A stretch of DNA of 64,000 bases from contig NZ_CAMYBV010000004.1 in NCBI RefSeq assembly GCF_947254095.1, positions 61,009-125,008 of the forward strand. Direction: 5' to 3'. The DNA comes from an uncultured Mobiluncus sp. GTDB lineage: Bacteria > Actinomycetota > Actinomycetes > Actinomycetales > Actinomycetaceae. The translations under genes were made by a program, and so were the position numbers. This document shows, piece by piece, positions 9,731 to 18,936 of the stretch; the first letter of the stretch is position 1, and the number at the start of each line of letters is the position of its first letter. The notes under the pieces are model-generated. The model did no database searches. It had not been told where the DNA came from and saw nothing but the letters and a program-made list of their open reading frames with translations.

Positions 9731-10647
9731 ACACATCCGCTCCCAACACAACAGTTGAGGCCACTCCTCGTGCCGATTCCAAAACGTCCCTCATGGGCAG
9801 TCTCAGCAAGCGCCGCATGGTCGGGGACATCGTGGTCCACGCGTTCCTAGCCATCATGGCGGTCATCTGGCTGCTGCCGATTGTGTGGGTCGTTGCCGAA
9901 TCCTTCAACAAGGATCCTGCCCCTTACACCAAGACGTTCTTTCCCCGCGAGTTTTCGCTGAATAACTACATTAAGATTTTCACGGATCGTTCCGTCATGG
10001 ACTTCCCCCGAATGTACTTGAACACCTTTATCATCGCCTGCTTTACCTGCGTGATTTCCGTGTTCTTCGTGCTGATGGTGGCTTACGTCATGAGCCGGAT
10101 GCGGTTCCGTTTGCGCCGCACTTTCATGAGCGTGGTGTTGATCTTGGGTATGTTCCCCAGCATCATGGCTGTCTCCGCGATTTACTTCATCTTAAAGGCG
10201 GTGGGCCTGACCGGTGGCGGCATGACGATTCTCGCTTTGATTCTGGTGTATTCCGCCGGTTCCGGCGCGGGTTTCTATGTCATGAAAGGCTACATGGATA
10301 CCATCCCGAACTCTTTGGACGAGGCGGCGATTCTGGACGGCTGCACCCGTTCTCAGGTGTTTTGGAAGATCATTCTGCCCATCTGTAAACCCATGATTGT
10401 TTACCAGGCTATCGTGAGTTTCTTGGGGCCGTGGCTGGACTTCGTGATGGCGAAAGTTATCGCCCGTACCCAGTCGGACTACACCGTGGCGTTGGGCTTG
10501 TGGCTGATGCTGGAAAAGGAATACATCCACACCTGGTTCGCGCGTTTCGCGGCGGGGGCAGTGTTGGTTTCGGTACCGATTGCCATTCTGTTCATCGTCA
10601 TGCAGCGCTTCTACCAGGAGTCCATGTCCGGTTCGGTGAAGGGCTAG
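9727..10647 (+). CDS. malG: Maltose-type ABC transporter permease, MalG-like
   Basis: Second permease subunit of the maltodextrin importer, 306 residues with six predicted membrane helices. The EAA loop reads DEAAILDGCTRSQVFWKIIL and the C-terminus ends in the family-typical QRFYQESMSGSVKG. Its ATG overlaps the malF stop by four bases. The next gene, a TraX-like membrane protein, begins on the base immediately after this stop codon, so the four genes after the promoter form one tight transcription unit. Confidence 0.93.
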   Translation: MNTSAPNTTVEATPRADSKTSLMGSLSKRRMVGDIVVHAFLAIMAVIWLLPIVWVVAESFNKDPAPYTKTFFPREFSLNNYIKIFTDRSVMDFPRMYLNTFIIACFTCVISVFFVLMVAYVMSRMRFRLRRTFMSVVLILGMFPSIMAVSAIYFILKAVGLTGGGMTILALILVYSAGSGAGFYVMKGYMDTIPNSLDEAAILDGCTRSQVFWKIILPICKPMIVYQAIVSFLGPWLDFVMAKVIARTQSDYTVALGLWLMLEKEYIHTWFARFAAGAVLVSVPIAILFIVMQRFYQESMSGSVKG

Positions 10648-11421
10648 ATGGCATCGTCTACCAACAGTGTGCCTGAAACCGGACCGGGGCGAATGCGTGG
10701 TCTGAGCAATCTTCGCCTCAAGGTCATCGCCGGGATTTTCCTGTCCCTCCAGGTGGCGTCCACCACGGTAGTTCCGTATTTTTTCGGAACGGACTTAAAG
10801 AATAACTTTGGTGCGCTCACCGCGGCGGTGCTCAGCGAAGTCGTTTCCTGGTGTGCGGTGCCGATTTATGCGTGGCTCCTCGCGGAGGGGTTTTCCTGGA
10901 CCGCTAACCGATGGCACTACCTGCTGCGCCTGGTCATTTTGGCGCTGGTCTGCGAAGTTCCTTACGATTTGGTGACTTTCCGCCGGCCCGTGGACTGGGC
11001 TTCGCAAAATCCGGTGTTTGGCCTCGCCTTGGCGTTGCTGGTGTTGATTCTCATCGACTATGTTCGCAACAGGTGGTCGGGCGCACAAGCGTGGCTGGGC
11101 GGGGTGGTGCTGTCCGTTGCCGGGATACTTTGGGCGCTGCTGCTGCACTTGGGAACCCGTCAAGGTGTCATCAACATCGGGTGTTTGCTGATCGGTTTCA
11201 CGCTGATTTTTTATCTGCTGAGGCTGCGGGAAAACACCATGATGATGACAGCCGGTTTGCTGGGTGCCGTCAGCTTGGTGACCCCGGCTATCGGAGTGGC
11301 TTTTCTGCACTATCGCAACGAAACCTTGGGGTACCTCAACGCCAATACCCGGTGGTTTTGTTACGCAGTCTATCCGCTGCTCCTGATGCTGGGGGTGGCG
11401 TGGGGCACCCTGTTGCTTTAG
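10648..11421 (+). CDS. TraX-like multi-spanning membrane protein
   Basis: A 257-residue polytopic membrane protein of the TraX family. TraX was named for F-pilin N-acetylation, but most chromosomal members have no known role. Family-like segments are the early LRLKVIAGIFLSLQ helix, VPIYAWLLAEGF, HYLLRLVILALVCEVPYDL and QNPVFGLALALL. About seven or eight hydrophobic helices are visible. The ATG abuts the malG stop with no gap, so it is co-translated with the sugar permease; any functional link to maltodextrin use (for example acetylation of a surface glycan) is speculation. There is no clear terminator after it. Confidence 0.75.
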   Translation: MASSTNSVPETGPGRMRGLSNLRLKVIAGIFLSLQVASTTVVPYFFGTDLKNNFGALTAAVLSEVVSWCAVPIYAWLLAEGFSWTANRWHYLLRLVILALVCEVPYDLVTFRRPVDWASQNPVFGLALALLVLILIDYVRNRWSGAQAWLGGVVLSVAGILWALLLHLGTRQGVINIGCLLIGFTLIFYLLRLRENTMMMTAGLLGAVSLVTPAIGVAFLHYRNETLGYLNANTRWFCYAVYPLLLMLGVAWGTLLL

Positions 11422-11645
11422 GACGGTGCGGGCTGCTGACGCAACGCAGACTGCGGGGAAAACATAGGATTGACAAAATATTTACAAAATACCCTAGTCA
11501 TGTTGGGTCCTGAAGGTAAAAACGTAATGTTGCAGTCATTTTTCATCAAGACCTGACGGAATATATGAGAGAATGTTACTTGTCCCTGACGGGTAAAGAT
11601 GCCTGCAGGGAGCAACGACAATGAAGTTAACTGATTGGAGTTTCA

Positions 11646-12935
11646 ATGCGAAAGCTCATTGCGGCTGCGGGCGCTCTGGCCCTCGGCCTAACTATGACAG
11701 CCTGCTCTTCGGCTTCTGATGCCGGAAAAGACGGTGGCGACGCCGCTGGCAGTGCCTCTCAAGTGGGTGTGGTGACCTGGTGGGAGCAAGGCTCTGAGAA
11801 ACAGGGTTTTGACGCCTTAAAGAAGGTCTTTGCGGAACAGCACCCTGATGTGGAACTGATTAAGCAGTCCGAATCCGGTGGTGGCGGCACCAACGCAAAG
11901 CAGAAGTTGGCGGCTGACTTGGCGGCAAAGAACCCGCCAGACACCTATCAGGCTCACGCTGGCGCCGAGCTTTCCTCGGATATTGCCGCGGGATACCTGG
12001 AAGACGTTTCTGGCCTGTACGACGAGTTCAAGCTGCGCGATGCTTTCCCGGCTGACTTGGTTGACCTCCTGACCGTGGATGGCAAGATTTACTCCGTCCC
12101 CTCTAACATTCACCGCGCTAACGTAGTGTGGGCCAATGTTGAGGTCATGCAAAAGGCCGGTTTGGATCCCAAGGCTCCGCCGAAAGATATCAAGGGCTGG
12201 ATTGCTGACATGGAGAAACTCAAGGCTGCCGGTGTGCAGTACCCGATTACGGTCGGCGCCACCTGGACCCAGCTGGAATTGCTGGAAACCGTCCTGATTT
12301 CCGACTTAGGCACCGATGCCTACAACGGCTTGATGAATGGCAAGACTGATTGGAGCGGTCCGGAAGTCAAGGCTGCTTTGGATGACTACGCCAAGATTTT
12401 GACCTACGCCGATCCGTCCTTGCTCTCTGAGGACTGGGAACCTGCCATGAAGCCGGTCATCGAAGGCAAGTCTGCCTACAACGTGATGGGCGACTGGGCG
12501 CCTCCGGCTTGGGAGAACGCCAAGATGAAATGGGATAAGGACTACGTGACCTTCCCGGTTCCGGGCAACGAAGGCGTGTTCGACTTCCTGGCTGACTCTT
12601 TCACCCTGCCGGTGGGCGCGAAGCACCCCGATGGCACGAAGGCTTGGTTGAACACCATTTCCTCCAAGGAAGGTCAGATTGCTTTCAACGTGGCTAAGGG
12701 CTCTATTCCGGCTCGTTCCGACCTGACCGCCGATGAACTGTCGAAGTTCTCGGATTACCAGCGTTCCGCAATGGAATCCTTCGGCAAGGACACCATCGTT
12801 TCTTCTATCGCTCACGGTGCGGCTCTGCCTTTGGCAGCCACCGAAAAGATGAAGAGCGCTCTGGGCAAGTTCAACTCCAGCAAGGACGTTGCGGCTCTCC
12901 AAAGTGAGCTGGCTGCAGCGGCTGCTGCGAAGTAG
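11646..12935 (+). CDS. Glucose-type ABC transporter substrate-binding lipoprotein
   Basis: Second family 1 solute-binding protein, 429 residues. The signal peptide has a lipobox ending TMTACS, with the lipidated Cys at about residue 20. The mature N-terminus VGVVTWWEQGSEKQGFDAL, the GGGGTNAKQKLAADLAAKNPPD segment region and VPSNIHRANVVWANV resemble the glucose/mannose-binding proteins of GtsA/Thermus GBP type rather than MalE. Start at 11646 follows GGAG. A promoter-like TTGACA lies at 11470-11475 in the 224-bp upstream gap. Permease genes follow after a strong hairpin. Substrate assignment is by resemblance only. Confidence 0.87.
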   Translation: MRKLIAAAGALALGLTMTACSSASDAGKDGGDAAGSASQVGVVTWWEQGSEKQGFDALKKVFAEQHPDVELIKQSESGGGGTNAKQKLAADLAAKNPPDTYQAHAGAELSSDIAAGYLEDVSGLYDEFKLRDAFPADLVDLLTVDGKIYSVPSNIHRANVVWANVEVMQKAGLDPKAPPKDIKGWIADMEKLKAAGVQYPITVGATWTQLELLETVLISDLGTDAYNGLMNGKTDWSGPEVKAALDDYAKILTYADPSLLSEDWEPAMKPVIEGKSAYNVMGDWAPPAWENAKMKWDKDYVTFPVPGNEGVFDFLADSFTLPVGAKHPDGTKAWLNTISSKEGQIAFNVAKGSIPARSDLTADELSKFSDYQRSAMESFGKDTIVSSIAHGAALPLAATEKMKSALGKFNSSKDVAALQSELAAAAAAK

Positions 12936-12954
12936 CCCTCAAACAGGCAAGTTT

Positions 12955-12999
12955 TTACGCCGGCGGGTTTTTCAAAATGGCAAAAACCCGCCGGCGTAA
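12955..12999 (+). terminator. Strong intercistronic hairpin between binding-protein and permease genes
   Basis: A perfect 18-bp inverted repeat with a nine-base loop (arms 12955-12972 and 12982-12999) lies in the 184-bp gap. The left arm ends in TTTTT, but no U-tract follows the right arm. It probably stabilises the 3' end of the abundant binding-protein message or lowers read-through into the permease genes. Confidence 0.8.
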
Positions 13000-13119
13000 G
13001 GCTGAACTGGGGCGCATCAACCGACCTTGTGCAGTCGGCAGAGGTGAGCGGAGAACCTGGTGCACACCGATGCGAACCCCAACAATCTCAACCACATCGA
13101 CCATAATTTAGGGGACAAA

Positions 13120-14091
13120 ATGTCAGGCAACGCCGCCGTCAAAGCACCTGAAAAGGCTAGGGCGCCGATGAAGCGCAAACGAGCACGCAGCTCGAACGGG
13201 ATTAAGCAGTGGGGACCCGGACTGCTACTGGTGTCGCCATCTATAATCCTCGTGGCTATTTTTGTGTACGGTTTGCTGGGGTCTAACTTGGTAACGTCCC
13301 TGCAAGACAACCACTCCGCGCCGCAAGTTTCGGGGGTGCAACCGGTTAACTTTGTGGGGTTTGCAAACTTCGCGGCGTTATTTGCGGACAAGGATTTCCA
13401 ACATTCCTTGATTAACCTGTTGATGTTCACGGTAATGTTCCTGTTAGGCACGCTATTCTTTGGGTTCCTTTGGGCGTGGCTGTTGGATAAGCCCATTAAA
13501 GGCGAAGGGATTTTCCGTTCCGTTTTCCTGTTCCCGATGGCGGTATCGTTCATCGCCTCCGGTGTGGTGTGGCGCTGGATGCTGAACTCCGCTCAAGATG
13601 AAAACGCATCCGGTTTGAACCGGTTGCTCCAGATGGTGGGCCTGGGCGGACTGCAAAACGACTGGATTGCCAACCCCACTTTCGGGGTGCTGGCGGTGGG
13701 GATTCCCGCCGTGTGGCAGCTTTCGGGCTACGTCATGGCCCTGTTCCTGGCGGGATTCCGCGGGGTGCCTGACGACTTGCGGGAGGCCGGGCGTGTGGAC
13801 GGCGCTAACGAATGGCAGCTGTACCGATACATTATCTTTCCGCAGCTCGCTCCCGTAGCGCTCAGCGCGGTCATCATCATCGGGCATATGTCGCTGAAGT
13901 CCTTTGACTTGATTATGGCTGTCGCGGATCAGACTTTCTATCAGACCAAGGTTCCGGCCATCGATATGTATAACTTCATGACGGTTTCGGATTACTCGAA
14001 CGCGGCCGCGGTCGGCACGGTCCTGTTGGTGATTGTGGCGCTGCTGGTGGTGCCCTACTTGATTCACGACGCGAAGGAGGCCAACCGATGA
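13120..14091 (+). CDS. Sugar ABC transporter permease (first subunit)
   Basis: Membrane permease, 323 residues from the ATG at 13120. I prefer this start to the GTG at 13060 because AGGGGAC precedes it and the extra 20 residues look non-coding. Six helices are expected, beginning with LLLVSPSIILVAIFVYGLLG. The EAA loop reads LREAGRVDGANEWQLYRYI. It belongs to the UgpA/MalF-like family and pairs with the overlapping downstream permease. With the binding protein upstream it forms a glucose-type importer; again no ATPase gene is adjacent. Confidence 0.9.
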   Translation: MSGNAAVKAPEKARAPMKRKRARSSNGIKQWGPGLLLVSPSIILVAIFVYGLLGSNLVTSLQDNHSAPQVSGVQPVNFVGFANFAALFADKDFQHSLINLLMFTVMFLLGTLFFGFLWAWLLDKPIKGEGIFRSVFLFPMAVSFIASGVVWRWMLNSAQDENASGLNRLLQMVGLGGLQNDWIANPTFGVLAVGIPAVWQLSGYVMALFLAGFRGVPDDLREAGRVDGANEWQLYRYIIFPQLAPVALSAVIIIGHMSLKSFDLIMAVADQTFYQTKVPAIDMYNFMTVSDYSNAAAVGTVLLVIVALLVVPYLIHDAKEANR

Positions 14092-14999
14092 GTTCCGCTG
14101 CTACAATCGACGCGGGTGCGGCCGCGATTACGACAAAAAAGGTCAACTCCAACGGTTCGGTAGGAAAGAAACGGGGCGGGGTCAGCGTCGGCAAAGTCAT
14201 TCGCTACGTGCTCCTGATATTCTTCCTCGCTATGGTCCTCATGCCGGTCTACGTGCTGTTGATTACGTCTTTCAAAGGCGCGGGGGAGGCCGACCCGTCC
14301 CGGACTTGGTATCTGCCTGCTGAATGGAACACCGACAACTGGGCTCGAGCCTGGGAACACCTGCAGGGCGGGCTGCTGCGCTCGCTGATGATGGTCATTC
14401 CGGCCTCGATTATTTCAGCCATGCTCGGCTCCGCTAACGGTTTCGTCCTGTCCCGCTGGCGGTTCCCCGGAGCGAACGTGGTGTTCACCCTGATTCTGTT
14501 CGGTATGTTCATTCCTTACCAGGCCGTCATGATTCCGATGATGCGCATGGTGGTGGCGTCCCAGATTGGTTTCGGGATTCACACCCTGATTTTGATGCAC
14601 ATCATTTATGGCATTCCGATTACGACCCTGATTTTCCGTAACTATTACGAGAGCGTGCCGCGAGACCTCATCGAGGCCGCGCGTATCGATGGGGCGGGAA
14701 TGCTGCGCACGTACTTTAACGTGGTGCTGCCGATTTCCATTCCGTCTTTCGTGGTGGTGCTGATTTGGCAGTTTACTTCCGCGTGGAACGACTTCCTGTT
14801 TGCCCTGTTCTTTGGCGGCGGTTCCCAGCGCGGCCCGGTGACCCTGTCCCTGAACGAGCTGGCGCACGGCTCGATTATGGCTGACTACGGCGGTTCCATG
14901 GCGGGCGCCTTGATTGCCTCCGTCCCAACGCTCCTGGTTTACATCGCGCTGGGTAAGTACTTCGTCGGCGGCATGATGGCCGGCTCCGTGAAGGGGTAA
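14088..14999 (+). CDS. Sugar ABC transporter permease (second subunit)
   Basis: Membrane permease, 303 residues, MalG/UgpE-like. It starts in an ATGA overlap with the previous gene, so the two are translationally coupled. The EAA loop reads LIEAARIDGAGMLRTYFNV and the C-terminus is FVGGMMAGSVKG, as in its malG paralogue at 9727-10647. It completes the second sugar importer. No convincing terminator hairpin follows; the next 400 bp are non-coding. Confidence 0.92.
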   Translation: MSSAATIDAGAAAITTKKVNSNGSVGKKRGGVSVGKVIRYVLLIFFLAMVLMPVYVLLITSFKGAGEADPSRTWYLPAEWNTDNWARAWEHLQGGLLRSLMMVIPASIISAMLGSANGFVLSRWRFPGANVVFTLILFGMFIPYQAVMIPMMRMVVASQIGFGIHTLILMHIIYGIPITTLIFRNYYESVPRDLIEAARIDGAGMLRTYFNVVLPISIPSFVVVLIWQFTSAWNDFLFALFFGGGSQRGPVTLSLNELAHGSIMADYGGSMAGALIASVPTLLVYIALGKYFVGGMMAGSVKG

Positions 15000-15435
15000 T
15001 CCAGGCCGTTTGCAGTCTCTTGGGTTCGGAACAGTCGGGCGCATAGTTGATGGATGAAGCTTTTGGTGGCAAGAATCTGAAACTATAGATGGTGTTTCGC
15101 AGCGGACGTTCCTAACGGCAAGCACACGCAACCCATCGTGCTGGACTTGATACCAGGTACAGGCTTCACTCCGGCTGAGGCAGACAACATCGTCTAGGGG
15201 TTAGCATCCAATCCGGCACGTTTCGGAGATAAGCCTTGCTCTAGCGGGTTTCAGCCGAGGGGATTTCCGACCACAAGCAGAAAGGGCGACCTGCTCAGTA
15301 TTTAGTTCATTTACACAGATTTTTACATGTAATTTAACTAATTAATATAAATGTAAATTAACCTATGTTTTTGCATGTGTTTGAGACTTATTTGTGGGAA
15401 ACTTAAGACAACACGTTCGAGTTAGAGGGAGAGCT
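15000..15435. other. Non-coding boundary region at the left edge of the restriction island
   Basis: No gene of normal length is visible. A short open stretch near 15081-15197 could be a decayed gene fragment but I cannot assign it. From about 15300 the sequence turns strongly AT-rich, with overlapping repeats of TTTACATGTAA/AATGTAAATT type that could form an operator or promoter for the Phd-like gene. The abrupt composition change marks the start of the accessory island. Confidence 0.5.
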
Positions 15436-15642
15436 ATGGCAGCCAAACGACGCAAACCGCCAATGCGTCACATCAACATTGGCGACCTCTCACGAGGTCA
15501 GGCATCCAGGCTGATTAAGGAAACCGCAGAAAAGGATGAGCCTGCCTATATTTTGCGTTACGGCAAGCCAATCGCTGTGCTGATCTCACATGACCGCTAC
15601 GAACGACTGATGAATGAAGGAATTGATCCAAGTGAGCACTGA
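15436..15642 (+). CDS. Phd/YefM-like antitoxin-type protein leading the hsd operon
   Basis: A 68-residue protein. The ATG at 15436 follows a good AGAGGGAGAGCT site; the frame extends 14 codons upstream without one. The segment RHINIGDLSRGQASRLIKE then PAYILRYGKPIAVLISHDRYERLM matches the Phd/YefM antitoxin fold (N-terminal DNA-binding dimerisation domain with the typical KPIAVLIS strand). The N-terminus is very basic. No toxin gene follows; instead the gene overlaps the hsdM start by 11 bases. It may be a regulator of the restriction operon or a guard module, which is inference. Confidence 0.72.
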   Translation: MAAKRRKPPMRHINIGDLSRGQASRLIKETAEKDEPAYILRYGKPIAVLISHDRYERLMNEGIDPSEH

Positions 15643-17683
15643 AAAACTAGCGAGTCACGTGTCGTTGATCTGGAATATCGCGGAGATTTTACGTGGAGAC
15701 TACAAGGAGCACGAATACGGTGACGTTGTTTTACCTTTCACAGTGCTCACTCGTCTTGACTCGGTTCTTGTTGACACGAAGCAGGCAGTACTGGATATTA
15801 AAGCCACCTCTGTGCCACTTGAGGTGAAGGCGCTGCAGTTCCAGAAAGCTACCGGATACCCGTTCTGGAATACATCTAAATTCACGCTCAAGACTTTACT
15901 TAATGACCCCGACAACCTCGAGAGGAATCTTGCGTACTATGTCGAGTCGTTTTCCCCGGCAGCCCGGCAGGTGATGGAAGCCTACAACTTCTACAACGTG
16001 ATTGAGCGACTTGATAAGGCTGGTTTGCTCTATCACGTGCTTAGTGAATTCACTTCCGTCAAAGTGAACCTTCATCCCAATGTGGTCAGTAACGATGAGA
16101 TGGGATACATTTTCGAAGAACTTATCCGGCGTTTTTCCGAACTTTCCAATGAGACCGCTGGTGAACACTTCACTCCCCGTGAGGTTATCAAGCTAATGGT
16201 CAACATTTTGTTCAGCCCGGAAGAAGATATGGAGCGTCTGTGCACTAACGGGGCAATGGCTTCCCTCTATGATCCTGGAGTTGGCACTGGCGGCATGCTC
16301 TCTGTTGCTGCCGAGCATGTTCGCGAAATGAACGAGACCGCTCGGCTAGAGGTTTACGGACAAGAGCTCAACCCCCAAACCTTCGCGGTCGCGAAATCAG
16401 ACATCATGATTAAAGGTGAGCAGCAAGAACGCATCTACTTTGGTAACTCGCTGACCGATGATAAAACCGCTGGCATGAACTTCGATTACATGCTGTGCAA
16501 TCCCCCATTCGGAGTCAATTGGACGAAGTATAAAGATCTGATTCTCGAGGAAGCTGAACGCCAGGGCTTTGACGGTCGCTTCGGTGCGGGCACGCCACGG
16601 GTTTCCGATGGTTCGTTCTTGTTCTTGCAGCACATGATCAACAAAATGAAACCTTACGATGCGAAAGACCCTGTCAACGCGCCGGGCACCCGCATCGGGA
16701 TTGTCTTTAACGGATCCCCGCTTTTCACCGGAGCCGCCGGACAGGGAGAATCCGAAATCCGCCGCTGGATCTTTGAAAACGATTGGCTGGAAGCCATCAT
16801 TGCCCTGCCAGACCAGATGTTCTACAACACCGAACTTCTCACGTACGTTTGGGTTCTATCGAATAGGAAAGAACGTAAGCGCAAGGGCAAAGTCCAGTTG
16901 ATCGATGCGACTAGCTTCTTCCGGCGCATGCGCAAGCCCCTTGGCAATAAACGCAAAGAACTTAACGAAAACAACATTGCCGATATCACCCGTATCTACG
17001 GCGAATTTACCGAATCTGAGTATTCAAAGATTTTTGATAGCGAAGATTTCAGATACCACGAGATTACGGTCGAACGGCCCCTGCGGCTCAGTTTCCAGAT
17101 AACGCCAGCCTCGATAGAAGCACTTAAAGAAGCTAAGGCGTTCGCCAATTTGTCGACCTCGAAAAAACGTTCTGAACCAGCGCGCACTGAGCAGATCCAG
17201 GCAGGAAAGAAGCTGCAGGACGAAATCATCGCAGCTTTAAAATCATTCGACCCTGAGCGCGTATACCTAAATCGCGATGAGTTTGCTGACGCTCTTCGCG
17301 AGGGTATTAAAGAACGCGACCAGAAAATCAGTATTACAGCTCTGCGCAAGATCGTCACCGAGTTAGGCATCAAGAACCCCGAAGCTGATATTTGCACAGA
17401 TACGAAGGGAAGTCCTGAGCCAGATGCTGACCTGCGCGACACGGAACAGATTCCCTTTCACGAGGACATCGAGGCTTACTTCCAGCGCGAAGTCATCCCC
17501 TACGCTCCTGACGCCTGGATAGATCACTCCAAGACCAAGATTGGCTACGAAATACCCTTCACCCGCTACTTCTATAAATACGAAGAACTCGGAGACCCGA
17601 CAGAAACACTGGCAGAGATCCAGAACCTAGCAGCAAGCATTCAGGCTGATATTGCCAAACTGTTCAGCGAGCAGGTGAAATGA
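15632..17683 (+). CDS. hsdM: Type I restriction-modification system, methyltransferase subunit
   Basis: N6-adenine DNA methyltransferase subunit of a type I restriction-modification complex. The start is probably GTG 15632, since homologues begin with a STEKLASH-like sequence and AAGGA lies upstream; an in-frame ATG at 15614 is the alternative. The protein is about 683 residues. It has the N-terminal HsdM helical domain (SLIWNIAEILRGDYKEHEYG), the SAM motif DPGVGTGGML near residue 214 and the catalytic NPPFG motif near residue 290. A long C-terminal extension follows, making it larger than the classical 500-residue HsdM. It overlaps hsdS by four bases (ATGA). Intact as far as I can see. Confidence 0.95.
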   Translation: MSTEKLASHVSLIWNIAEILRGDYKEHEYGDVVLPFTVLTRLDSVLVDTKQAVLDIKATSVPLEVKALQFQKATGYPFWNTSKFTLKTLLNDPDNLERNLAYYVESFSPAARQVMEAYNFYNVIERLDKAGLLYHVLSEFTSVKVNLHPNVVSNDEMGYIFEELIRRFSELSNETAGEHFTPREVIKLMVNILFSPEEDMERLCTNGAMASLYDPGVGTGGMLSVAAEHVREMNETARLEVYGQELNPQTFAVAKSDIMIKGEQQERIYFGNSLTDDKTAGMNFDYMLCNPPFGVNWTKYKDLILEEAERQGFDGRFGAGTPRVSDGSFLFLQHMINKMKPYDAKDPVNAPGTRIGIVFNGSPLFTGAAGQGESEIRRWIFENDWLEAIIALPDQMFYNTELLTYVWVLSNRKERKRKGKVQLIDATSFFRRMRKPLGNKRKELNENNIADITRIYGEFTESEYSKIFDSEDFRYHEITVERPLRLSFQITPASIEALKEAKAFANLSTSKKRSEPARTEQIQAGKKLQDEIIAALKSFDPERVYLNRDEFADALREGIKERDQKISITALRKIVTELGIKNPEADICTDTKGSPEPDADLRDTEQIPFHEDIEAYFQREVIPYAPDAWIDHSKTKIGYEIPFTRYFYKYEELGDPTETLAEIQNLAASIQADIAKLFSEQVK

Positions 17684-18936
17684 TGACTGATATTTCGTCA
17701 CGAAAGCTCAATTGGTTCGGTAGCCTCCCGCCGGGATGGCAAAGCCGGAAGATCAAATTTGCATGTCAGCTCCGCGTGCAGCAATCTTCAAACGTTGACT
17801 CCTACTTAGGCCTCGAGGACTTAGTTTCGTACGGTGGGCTGAGCGATCAGTGGGATCCTGATAAGGCTAAATTATCAACCGGGAATGGTAATTTGGCTCT
17901 CCCAGGCGATGTGGTCTTTAGCAAGCTGCGCGTATATCTAGCTAAGGGGCTAGTCGTGTGTAGGCCACTTCGTTGCACAACTGAGTTGATTATTTTGAAT
18001 CCAGTGGGGGTGATAGCAGAGTATCTGAATTGGATTCTAAAAAGCGAAGCTTTCATTTCCTATTTAGACACAGCTTCGTACGGTACCAAAATGCCCAGGA
18101 TCAGCCCAAAGTTCCTTCTCGAATCAGCAATTCCTATTCCACCAGTAGATGAACAACAAAAAATCTCTAGTCTTATTGGCTGCAAAGCCACTAAGCTTAG
18201 TGGACTCATAGAGAAGTTGCAGCGTGAGGTCGAGTTGTTGGAGCGTTATCGGCGTGAGTTGATCGCGCACACGGTAACCCATGGTCTAGATCCGGATGTG
18301 CCGATGCGCGACAGCGGAATTGACTGGATTGGGAAAATTCCTTCTCACTGGAAAACAGCCTCTATCTCCACCATCACTGATGAAAATAAAGTCAAGAATT
18401 CTGATCTTTCAGAAAAGAATCTTCTCAGTCTTAGCTACGGCAAGATTATTCGAAAAGACATCGATATCGCCTTTGGACTTCTTCCCGCTTCGTTTGATGC
18501 ATATCAAGTTCTGGAAAACGGCTACATAGTTCTACGAATGACTGATCTTCAAAACGATAAACGCAGTTTGCGTAGCGCCATATCGAAGGAAAAAGGGATC
18601 ATTACGGGGGCTTACATTGGATTGAAGACTCGCAGTTCAATCAGCCCAGATTATCTTGCATGGCTCCTTCGCTTCTACGATTTAGCAAAAGTGTTTTATT
18701 CCCTCGGTGGCGGTGTTCGTCAATCAGCTAACTATAAGGAGATAGGTAAAATTGCAGCTCTAGTTCCACCGCTTGATGAGCAAGAAGGAATTGCTAATTT
18801 CCTAAATAAAAAGAGCACAGAGGTAGACCTGACCATCTCTAGCATAAATAAACAGATCGAACTGTTGGATAAATACCGCAAGCAGGTTATTAACTACGTG
18901 GTGACTGGCAAAGTTTGCGTGGAAGGAACGGAATGA
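17680..18936 (+). CDS. hsdS: Type I restriction-modification system, specificity subunit
   Basis: DNA-recognition subunit, 418 residues. Two target-recognition domains are visible, each beginning with a W(F/I)G.(L/I)P..W motif (about residues 12-20 and 218-226). Each is followed by a conserved helical spacer: IEKLQREVELLERYRRELI in the middle and INKQIELLDKYRKQVINYV at the end. The repeated organisation is that of a complete HsdS with bipartite target specificity. It is coupled to hsdM and hsdR by ATGA overlaps on both sides. The recognition sequence cannot be deduced from this window. Confidence 0.95.
   Translation: MMTDISSRKLNWFGSLPPGWQSRKIKFACQLRVQQSSNVDSYLGLEDLVSYGGLSDQWDPDKAKLSTGNGNLALPGDVVFSKLRVYLAKGLVVCRPLRCTTELIILNPVGVIAEYLNWILKSEAFISYLDTASYGTKMPRISPKFLLESAIPIPPVDEQQKISSLIGCKATKLSGLIEKLQREVELLERYRRELIAHTVTHGLDPDVPMRDSGIDWIGKIPSHWKTASISTITDENKVKNSDLSEKNLLSLSYGKIIRKDIDIAFGLLPASFDAYQVLENGYIVLRMTDLQNDKRSLRSAISKEKGIITGAYIGLKTRSSISPDYLAWLLRFYDLAKVFYSLGGGVRQSANYKEIGKIAALVPPLDEQEGIANFLNKKSTEVDLTISSINKQIELLDKYRKQVINYVVTGKVCVEGTE

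Noticed and set aside
15081..15197. Possible decayed gene before the restriction operon
   Set aside because: A 38-codon frame ending at a TAG has protein-like composition but no start, no family match and no context; too weak to list as a pseudogene.
15310..15370. Replication origin or centromere-like repeat in the AT-rich stretch
   Set aside because: The TTTACATGTAA-type repeats are few and irregular, no DnaA-box cluster is seen, and a promoter/operator for the next gene explains them.
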